Assembly: GCF_000332335.1 (NCBI RefSeq)
Contig: NZ_KB235948.1
Location: 5,770,722 to 5,834,721, forward strand
Direction of reading: 5' to 3'
Length of the DNA stretch: 64,000 nt
Source: Kamptonema formosum PCC 10802
GTDB lineage: Bacteria > Cyanobacteriota > Cyanobacteriia > Cyanobacteriales > Oscillatoriaceae
The notes beneath the pieces were generated by a model. The model worked only from the letters and a program-made list of their open reading frames with translations, searched no databases and had not been told where the DNA came from. Shown here piece after piece: positions 57,519 through 64,000 of the stretch. A program made the position numbers and the translations under genes. The stretch's first letter is position 1. Each line of letters starts with the position of its first letter.

Positions 57519-58511
57519 TCAAGACTCTCTGGGAATAGACCGGCGGTACATTTCGCACAGATGAGCGATTATATCAATCAGTGTCAAGCGGTAGTCTAGC
57601 AGCACTTCTTCGCTTCTCCCTTCTAATTTTAACTGTTTGGCAAATTCGTCCATTAAGTCCATATGAATTTCTACTATATTCGTTACCGGCACATCTCCAA
57701 AAAAAGCGCTGTTTACGAAATCGTCTATTTTTTGGTTGAGGGAGTCATCTTTAGAAAAATAGTTGAGAATGATTTGCCGGTAGTCGCATTTTAGGGTTTC
57801 TAAAAATTTTTGCCTTTCTGCCAGAGGCAGGTGGCGCAGAAAGCGCTGGGGATTCCGTTTATAGTACACACCTAGGTATCCTAATCGCTCTCTCAATTTT
57901 TCAGCAAGCCGGCGCTGCTGCTGCATCAGGAAATGCTCAGTGGTGAGTTCGCTGCTGCTCTTAGCATCAGAAGCCACGTTTGTCAAGGGGCTAGGGGGGG
58001 AGAGATTGAGGAATTCGCCTATGGCTTGGTCAATATAACCCGCAATCTGGCTGAGTTGGGAGCCGGATACCCTGACTTCGGCGCTGTGGTAGAAACACGT
58101 GGGATCGGCCTCGTTGAGAGCGGCATTCAGTGGGGCCGCAGCTAGGACTGTGGCGGGAGTGGCAGGGGGCTGGTACAGTTCGCCGTTGCTTCCGGGGCCG
58201 GCGCTGAAGTGCACAATCACAGCCGGCAGCAGGATGGCGCAATCGCGCAGCTGCCCGGCCAGGGGCGACAGGGCGGGGTCAGCCTGCAATATCAGACAGT
58301 CAAGTCGCTGCTTTTCGCTCTCGACAAATGGCAAGAATTCGGCTTCCGAGTAGAAGTAAGTGACAACATAGCGCTCGCTAGCCAAAAGTCCCGTGAGGGA
58401 CTCGGCCACCCGGTGAGAGCGCAGGAAGATACAAATAGAGAGTTGTGGGCGCAAAGGCTTTGGCGATGAAGGGACGTTCGTGGCTGTTCGCGTTTCAGCA
58501 TCCGCAACCAA
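57519..58511 (-). CDS. kaiA: circadian clock protein KaiA
   Basis: KaiA stimulates KaiC autophosphorylation. The N-terminal pseudo-receiver domain (QLSICIFLRSHRVAESL, then CLILQADPALSPL) and the C-terminal four-helix dimerisation domain (RLGYLGVYYKRNPQRFLRHL, then EIHMDLMDEFAKQLKLEGRSEEVLLDYRLTLIDIIAHLCEMYRRS) are both complete. The 330-residue length reflects a long linker, as in filamentous cyanobacteria. No ATG or GTG opens the conserved frame: the first usable codon is TTG at 58511, and an upstream stop leaves only nine codons of room. kaiA is followed by kaiB and kaiC on the same strand. Confidence 0.95.
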   Translation of the reverse strand: MVADAETRTATNVPSSPKPLRPQLSICIFLRSHRVAESLTGLLASERYVVTYFYSEAEFLPFVESEKQRLDCLILQADPALSPLAGQLRDCAILLPAVIVHFSAGPGSNGELYQPPATPATVLAAAPLNAALNEADPTCFYHSAEVRVSGSQLSQIAGYIDQAIGEFLNLSPPSPLTNVASDAKSSSELTTEHFLMQQQRRLAEKLRERLGYLGVYYKRNPQRFLRHLPLAERQKFLETLKCDYRQIILNYFSKDDSLNQKIDDFVNSAFFGDVPVTNIVEIHMDLMDEFAKQLKLEGRSEEVLLDYRLTLIDIIAHLCEMYRRSIPRES

Positions 58512-58776
58512 AGCAGCCTGCTGAACAGGAGACTTAATCCTTATTTAAACATTCAACCTGTAATTGTAACCAATTGTAAGCGTAACGCATTAGAGAGCCC
58601 CATGAGCGGGTAATAATTGAGCTGTCCCCCTTCAGAGTTTTAAGGGCTGTCGCGCTCTCTTTGATGGCGTAAGTTGAGTTTGTGACGGACTTTGGCGGCG
58701 CTGGAGCCCGGGCGGGCCGAATCGTGCCACCCGTAGCTGTGTGGGGGCCCTTGTCTCGCCGACAGCAAGGTTTGTG

Positions 58777-61700
58777 ATGTCAATACCCACCATTTATTTG
58801 CGAGCATTTCTCCAGGCCGTGCCCACCTGCGGGCAGGCGTCAAGGCTGGGAACCGTGCTGGAAATTTTCAGCCAGAGTCAGTGCGAGCGCCTGGCAGTGG
58901 TCAGCGAGGGGCAACGCCTTCTGGGATTGGTGCGCTTGCGCCGCTTGATGCCCCTGCTGGCCAAGAGCCTGCTGCCGGACCGCAGCCTGCTGCCACCGGC
59001 TGCCACTCCTCCGGTTACAGGTACAGTTTTCCCAGAGTTAGACCTCGAACAGCGGCTCTTGGCAGCAGGGCCGGCGCTGATCGAGCCGGTGGCTATCTTG
59101 AGCGCCGATCTCAGCCTCAGCCAATTCTGGCCGTACCTGCAAGAGGACAGCCTCGCCGGTGCCAGCGAGCGGGACTGGGCCTTGATCGATGCAGCTGGAC
59201 AATTCTTGGGACTGCTCGACCGGCAGCGGCTGCTGAAATTCCTGGCGGGCCACTGGGTTCCGGAGTGGGACGCCACAGCCAGAGCAATGGCTGCGCCAGA
59301 AAGCTCCCAACCCTCAATTTTAAATTCTCAATCCCATTCCTCGGGCGCTGCCGGTCCTAAATCACTCAACTCTCTCAACAGCCTGGCAGAACTCTTGGAG
59401 CGACTGCCGTTGCCCCTGAGGTTGCTTGACTGTACGGGTCAGGTGCTGCAAAGCAATCTGGCATGGCACCGGCATTTCCCAGAAGTGCCGGCCAGCCGGG
59501 ACGGGAGGGGGCAGGAGCCAGAAAACCCGGGGCTTATGGGGGCAGCAGGCGAGGTGGGGGCGACGCCAAGTGGCCCGGAAGCCAGCCCAGGGGAGGGGGC
59601 TGACCCCTGCGCTTGGGCTGCTGTGCCCTCGTGGTGCCAGCCTGCATGGTGCAAGCCCGTCCCTCCTTCCGGGGGCAAAGAAGGCCCGTCTTCGGGGGGG
59701 CCAAGAACAGCCGAACCGGCAGCCTGCCTGAGTGTCTGCCGGCTGCCGGGTGGGGGCGAGCAAATCTGGCAGTTCGTCAAACTGCCGCTGGGCATTGCCA
59801 TGCCGGGACCTCGCCAGCCTCAGCAGCCCGACGCTGAAAAACGCCCCCCCTCCAGGAGGCAAAAAGAAAAACAAGAGCCCCCCTCCGCTGGCAGCGGGCA
59901 GGCGCGGCGGGCCGGTGGGGCATATCGGGTGCCGGACTCGGCACCGGCTGCCAGCACGGGGGGAGAAGCCGCCACCGCCGGCGGCGAAGAAGAAACCCTG
60001 TGGCTGCTGCTGGCGCAGGACGTCACCGAGCAAGAGCAGGTCACCAAGGAGCTGGCGGCTAAAAATGCCGATTTAGTGCAGCTGAACCGGCTGAAAGATG
60101 AATTTTTAGCCTGCATCAGCCACGAACTGAAAACTCCCCTCACCGCCGTTTTAGGGCTGTCTAGCTTGCTCAAAGATCAAGCTATCGGGCAGCTCAACGA
60201 GCGCCAAGCCCGCTACGCTCAATTGATCTACCAGAGCGGGCGTCAGCTGATGACCGTGGTCAATGACATTTTAGACCTGACTCGCATGGAGAGCGGCCAG
60301 CTGGAGCTGGTGATCGAGCCCGTTTCCGTGCCGGCAGTTTGCGAGCGGGCCATAAAACAAGCCCAGCAGCTCCAATCAGCAGCCCCAGGCTCGAGCGCCG
60401 CAGCGACACCCCCCCCAGCAAGGAGCAACGCCGGGGACTGTACCGAAGAAGAGGTTTCGCAAGTCCAGTTTGCCCTGGAAATTGAAGCCGGTATAGAGAC
60501 GCTGATCGCCGATGAGATGCGCCTGCGGCAGATCTTGGTCAATCTCCTCTCCAACGCCTTTAAGTTCACCGAACCGGGAGGGGCCACCGGCTTGAAGGTG
60601 AGTCGCTGGTCTGGCTGGATTGCCTTTACCGTGTGGGATACAGGAATTGGCATCCCAGAGGGCAAGCAGCACCTGATCTTTCAAAAATTCCAGCAGCTGG
60701 AAAATCCCCTGACGCGCCGGTTTGAGGGAGCGGGGCTGGGACTGGTCGTGACCCGAGGTCTGGCCCGCCTGCACGGCGGCGATGTCAGTTTTATTTCCAG
60801 CGAGGGGAAGGGCAGCCAGTTTACCTTGCTGCTGCCGCCGCACCCCCCGCGCGGCTCCGCAGGAGCCACCACTCCCACTGCTGCCACTGGGGAGCCCCGA
60901 ATCGGGGCAGCCCGCCGGCACCGCCTGGTGCTGATTGTCGAGGCGGTGCCGCAGTTTATCGAAGCGCTGACTGAACTGCTCACCGGCTCGGGCTATCGGG
61001 TGGTGGTTGCCCGCACCGGCACCGAGGCTCTCGACAAGGCTCGCCGGTTCGCGCCGGCGGCGATTTTCCTCAACCCAGTGCTGCCACTGCTCTCCGGGTG
61101 GGACGTGCTGACGCTGCTCAAGTCGGATGCCGCCACTCGCCAGATTCCGGCGATTGTCACAGCTACCCTGGCACACAAGGAACAAGCGTATCAAAACCGA
61201 GCGGATGGCTTTTTGACCCTGCCGGTCAGTCGGGGGGCGCTGCAGCACCTGTTCGGCAGCCTCATCGAGCAGACGCCACAACCCGCCACCGCCCTGACGG
61301 TTCTCCGCCTCAATGCCCTGCCAGAGGCGGCGGCTGCCGCTCCAGAGCACAGGACCGCTGACAGCTTCATGCCGGCGGAGAATCTCAACAGCCTGTTGCA
61401 GCAGGCGGGATACCGGGTGCTGGAAGCCGATGACCTGGAGCAGGCAGAACTCCTCGCCGGACTTTGGCAGCCGGATGTCCTGTTGCTCGATACTGCCGGC
61501 CAGCTGCCAGACCCCCTGGCCTACCTGAAACAGCTGAGCGGGCACAGCAGTTTGGCCAAGCTCCCCTTGGTGGCGCTCGATCGGGAGATCGCTGTGGCGG
61601 CAAGTCTTGTGCCCGGACTTTCTGTGTTTCCCTTTCCGCCGGCTGCCGGCGGAGCCCAGTCTGATATTCTTGGCTCCCCTTCGGGGAGAGTTCTTGACTC

Positions 61701-62586
61701 CCCTGCGGGGATACCAGCACCGGCGGCTCTGTTGCAGCTGCTGGTGGCAGCTGCGGGCATGAGCTGCCAGCCGGTTATTTTAGTGGTGGACACTTCCACA
61801 CTGCCGGACTTGCCAGCACCGGCTGACCCTACTTCTGATTCCGCCCCGTTTGCTCCACCCCAGCCAAAGGCAACCCCGGCTCCCAGGGAATCTCTGCCCA
61901 CCGGCAATCCCCACCCAAAGGGAATGGCGGCCTTTGTGGGAAGGGGCACGGGTGTGGGCCCTCTTGGGGGGCTGTTAGCTCAAACCCCCACCCTTGACCC
62001 CCCCCTGCCTCTCACCCCCCCCTGCTCTCCCATCACCCCCACCCTGGAAGAGACTTTACTGGGTAAGGGGTGTTGGCGGCTGAGCGAGCAGTCCCTGAAC
62101 GGCTCGGAGGCCCGGTCAGGCGCTCTGGCGGGGCAGGCCGGTCCCGCCCCTGCAAACGGCGGGCTGCCCGCACTGATTCAGTATATGCAAACCGCTGGGT
62201 TGAGAGTTTTGATTGGCCGCTCTTGGGCTGAAGTTTGGCAGCAGCTGCAAAGCCAGAGCGCTGACTTGCTCTTGATTTGCTTGGCTGAACCCACGAACGA
62301 GGCGCGAGGAGCGCAAGCTCTGGTTTCTTTGGGGCAGCTGCCCGCTCCGCCGCCAGTTCTGGTACTCGACCGGCGCAGCAAGTCGCCGCCTCCGTCCGGA
62401 CGGGCCCGCCGAGCGCCCCCACCGCAAGAGCGCTGTTTCTATTCCGCTTCTTGTGAAAATAACGATGACCGGCTCGACACAGTTTTGCAGGAAATTGCCA
62501 CGCAGATTTTGCCTTCCGACCTGCCGGTGGCCTCTTTGCTGAACCACATCAATCAGGCCCTGGCAAGAAGAATTAAAACTTTTTAA
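58777..62586 (+). CDS. CBS-like/HisKA/HATPase histidine kinase with degenerate receiver domains, divergent from kaiA
   Basis: The 1269-residue protein starts with two CBS-like repeats (YLRAFLQAVPTCGQASRLG, LAVVSEGQRLLGLVRL; later IEPVAILSADLSLSQFW), then a PAS-like region and a low-complexity Pro/Gly-rich linker. The kinase core has HisKA SHELKTPLTAV (H449) and HATPase boxes NLLSNAFKF (about 589), DTGIGIP (621) and GAGLGLVV (about 651). The receiver-like domain near 715-840 has Asn766 where the phosphoacceptor Asp should be (FLNPVLPLLSGWD), and VEAV replaces the acidic pair. At least one further receiver-like fold follows (about residues 870-980). Start ATG 58777 is preferred over GTG 58774 or a longer frame from 58741. 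The pseudo-receiver output recalls CikA. Confidence 0.85.
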   Translation: MSIPTIYLRAFLQAVPTCGQASRLGTVLEIFSQSQCERLAVVSEGQRLLGLVRLRRLMPLLAKSLLPDRSLLPPAATPPVTGTVFPELDLEQRLLAAGPALIEPVAILSADLSLSQFWPYLQEDSLAGASERDWALIDAAGQFLGLLDRQRLLKFLAGHWVPEWDATARAMAAPESSQPSILNSQSHSSGAAGPKSLNSLNSLAELLERLPLPLRLLDCTGQVLQSNLAWHRHFPEVPASRDGRGQEPENPGLMGAAGEVGATPSGPEASPGEGADPCAWAAVPSWCQPAWCKPVPPSGGKEGPSSGGPRTAEPAACLSVCRLPGGGEQIWQFVKLPLGIAMPGPRQPQQPDAEKRPPSRRQKEKQEPPSAGSGQARRAGGAYRVPDSAPAASTGGEAATAGGEEETLWLLLAQDVTEQEQVTKELAAKNADLVQLNRLKDEFLACISHELKTPLTAVLGLSSLLKDQAIGQLNERQARYAQLIYQSGRQLMTVVNDILDLTRMESGQLELVIEPVSVPAVCERAIKQAQQLQSAAPGSSAAATPPPARSNAGDCTEEEVSQVQFALEIEAGIETLIADEMRLRQILVNLLSNAFKFTEPGGATGLKVSRWSGWIAFTVWDTGIGIPEGKQHLIFQKFQQLENPLTRRFEGAGLGLVVTRGLARLHGGDVSFISSEGKGSQFTLLLPPHPPRGSAGATTPTAATGEPRIGAARRHRLVLIVEAVPQFIEALTELLTGSGYRVVVARTGTEALDKARRFAPAAIFLNPVLPLLSGWDVLTLLKSDAATRQIPAIVTATLAHKEQAYQNRADGFLTLPVSRGALQHLFGSLIEQTPQPATALTVLRLNALPEAAAAAPEHRTADSFMPAENLNSLLQQAGYRVLEADDLEQAELLAGLWQPDVLLLDTAGQLPDPLAYLKQLSGHSSLAKLPLVALDREIAVAASLVPGLSVFPFPPAAGGAQSDILGSPSGRVLDSPAGIPAPAALLQLLVAAAGMSCQPVILVVDTSTLPDLPAPADPTSDSAPFAPPQPKATPAPRESLPTGNPHPKGMAAFVGRGTGVGPLGGLLAQTPTLDPPLPLTPPCSPITPTLEETLLGKGCWRLSEQSLNGSEARSGALAGQAGPAPANGGLPALIQYMQTAGLRVLIGRSWAEVWQQLQSQSADLLLICLAEPTNEARGAQALVSLGQLPAPPPVLVLDRRSKSPPPSGRARRAPPPQERCFYSASCENNDDRLDTVLQEIATQILPSDLPVASLLNHINQALARRIKTF

Positions 62587-62721
62587 TTTTGAAGTTTGAA
62601 GTCTGAATCTATTCAAAATTCAAATTTCAAAATTCCCTCTTTCCGCCTGATAACAGGTCGCATTCTAATCTGCTATTATAGCAATAAACAGTTAGTTTAG
62701 GACATGCGCATCATCGCCTCG

Positions 62722-62753
62722 GGCATCACGCATGCATGGCATCACGCATGCAT
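62722..62753. repeat. two perfect 16-bp repeats with palindromic core
   Basis: GGCATCACGCATGCAT is repeated twice in direct succession. CGCATGCAT is near-palindromic. It lies in a 400-base stretch (62650-62840) rich in GCAT motifs and without a gene. Confidence 0.75.
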
Positions 62754-62842
62754 GAGATCATCGCATCATCGTATTTAGCATAGATCTGTGAGTCTTCCCC
62801 ATGCGCCCGGGGCCATGCGCCATGCCCTATGGGGCATGCCAT

Positions 62843-63006
62843 TATAGCAGCAGTCATATTGGTTAGAACAATAGAAGTTTCGGGAGCTCTGGAGCAAGGG
62901 AGGCCGGAATGTACGTTTCCTAAATGCTTACTGCTATATAGACGTAGGGCAGGCGTCCCGCCCCCCCTGAAGGTCTAATGTTCTAATCTAAGTGCATACT
63001 GCTATA
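62843..63006. repeat. second MITE-like TATAGCAG element, 164 bp
   Basis: The left end TATAGCAGCAGTCATATTGG followed by TTAGAACA and the right end, read inverted (TATAGCAGTATGCACTTAG then ATTAGAACA), are terminal inverted repeats of about 30 bases. The right half (ATATAGACGTAGG, then GGTCTAATGTT) matches the element at 31707. No gene is present. Confidence 0.65.
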
Positions 63007-63128
63007 ACCCTCTTCTGTCAAAACGGGGTGAAAGCCCCATCTGTCGTTGCCTGAAATGACGCAAATTCGTCGAATTCCCTCAAAGTGACAAAAGAGGGAT
63101 AATGTCCGTTCCCTAAGTGACTGCTGCT

Positions 63129-64000
63129 ATAATGTCAGGCCACACCTGCCCCCCCACACCTGACACGGGCCCGGGAGATCGGCCAGCAGGGGGTTGACAC
63201 ATTTGAGATAATTTTGTGTACCAATGGTTCACAACTCTTCCCTAGCATTCCTCTGCCGGGAGGCGCGGGGACTAATATCAGGCCACACCTGCCCCCACAC
63301 CGGACACCGGCAAAGGCCCGCAGGGGGTTGACACATTTGAGATAATTTTGTGTACCAATGGTTCACAACTCTTCCCTAGCATTCCTCTGCCGGGAGGCGC
63401 GGGGACTCATGTCAGGCCACACCTACCCCCCACAGCTGAGACGGGCCCGGGAGATCGGCCAGCAGGGGGTTGACACATTTGAGATAATTTTGTGTACCAA
63501 TGGTTCACAACTCTTCGCCAGCATTCCTCTGCCGGGAGGCGCGGGGACTAATATCAGGCCACACCTGCCCCCCACACCCGGACACCGGCAAAGGCCCGCA
63601 GGGGGTTGACACATTTGAGATAATTTTGTGTACCAATGGTTCACAACTCTTCGCCAGCATTCCTCTGCCGGGAGGCGCGGGGACTAATATCAGGCCACAC
63701 CTGCCCCCCACACCGGACACCGGCAAAGGCCCGCAGGGGGGTTGACACATTTGAGATAATTTTGTGTACCAATGGTTCACAACTCTTCGCCAGCATTCCT
63801 CTGCCGGGAGGCGCGGGGACTAATATCAGGCCACACCTGCCCCCCACACCGGACACCGGCAAAGGCCCGCAGGGGGGTTGACACATTTGAGATAATTTTG
63901 TGTACCAATGGTTCACAACTCTTCGCCTGCATTCCTTTGCCGGGAGGCGCGGGGACTAATATCAGGCCACACCTGCCCCCCACACCGGACACCGGCAAAG
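63129..64000. repeat. tandem repeat array, about 136-bp units, runs off the window end
   Basis: The motif GTTGACACATTTGAG starts at 63193, 63327, 63469, 63605, 63741 and 63877, giving periods of 134, 142, 136, 136 and 136. Each unit also holds CTGCCGGGAGGCGCGGGGAC and ATCAGGCCACACC. Two spacer versions occur, GGGCCCGGGAGATCGGCC in units 1 and 3 and CACCGGCAAAGGCCCGC in the others. Frames of up to 91 codons on both strands appear only because the DNA repeats; 136 is not a multiple of three. No protein role is supported. Confidence 0.93.

Noticed and set aside
63358..63998. Open frames of 73-91 codons on both strands in the tandem array
   Set aside because: They exist because the 136-bp DNA unit repeats; the frame changes each unit and no ribosome-binding site or family feature is present.
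63129..64000. CRISPR array
   Set aside because: Units are 136 bp, with spacers that are themselves repeated; no short palindromic repeat with unique spacers and no cas genes.

Overview
The window looks like a piece of a cyanobacterial chromosome, probably a filamentous Oscillatoriales-type organism. The evidence is an adjacent kaiA-kaiB-kaiC clock locus whose KaiC keeps the S431/T432 phosphosites, several HIP1 octamers GCGATCGC (for example at 17583, 19093, 24882, 26452, 43249 and 48349), Uma2-family (DUF820) genes, a cyanovirin-N-type lectin gene, an EGY-like site-2 protease, and many short palindromic interspersed repeats. Family assignments come from reading the translations by eye; no database search was run.

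Region 1 (1-29.5 kb) is a Wzx/Wzy-type extracellular polysaccharide cluster, all on the plus strand except one Uma2 gene and an IS remnant. It opens inside a Wzc-like tyrosine autokinase. Sugar-nucleotide genes follow: gmd, then rfbF-rfbG-rfbH with an RmlC-like epimerase and an RmlD-like reductase. That set fits a CDP-3,6-dideoxyhexose, possibly ascarylose-like, but no E3-type (AscD/RfbI) reductase is present. Next come a Wzx flippase, many GT2 and GT4 glycosyltransferases, a UDP-sugar epimerase, a Wzy-like polymerase, a methyltransferase and a WcaF-like acetyltransferase. The middle (11.6-16.5 kb) is decayed: a transposase fragment, a methyltransferase gene split by a dead IS1-family element, and a rotted tandem copy of the 16554-17546 gene.

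Region 2 (29.5-43.8 kb) is mostly housekeeping and small conserved genes: a possible structured RNA, a DCC-type thiol oxidoreductase, hypothetical proteins, ffh, rpsP, khpA, a nonsense-mutated CVNH lectin gene, phoH, a lumen-type DUF6816-like protein, a MASE1 histidine kinase, a pentapeptide-repeat protein and a Uma2 remnant.

Region 3 (43.8-55.2 kb) starts with a 1.7-kb gene-poor stretch. It then holds an ACT-domain malic enzyme, a metal-site-degenerate MBL-fold protein head-to-head with a site-2 protease, trmFO, an FHA-Ser/Thr kinase, a Ser/Thr kinase fused to an FGE/sulfatase-modifying domain, a 14-copy tandem repeat array and tRNA-Arg(CCG).

Region 4 (55.3-64 kb) is the clock locus on the minus strand (kaiA, kaiB, kaiC in transcription order). 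Divergent from kaiA is a 1269-residue histidine kinase with CBS-like input and degenerate receiver domains. The window ends in MITE-like elements and an unusual 136-bp tandem repeat array that runs off the edge.
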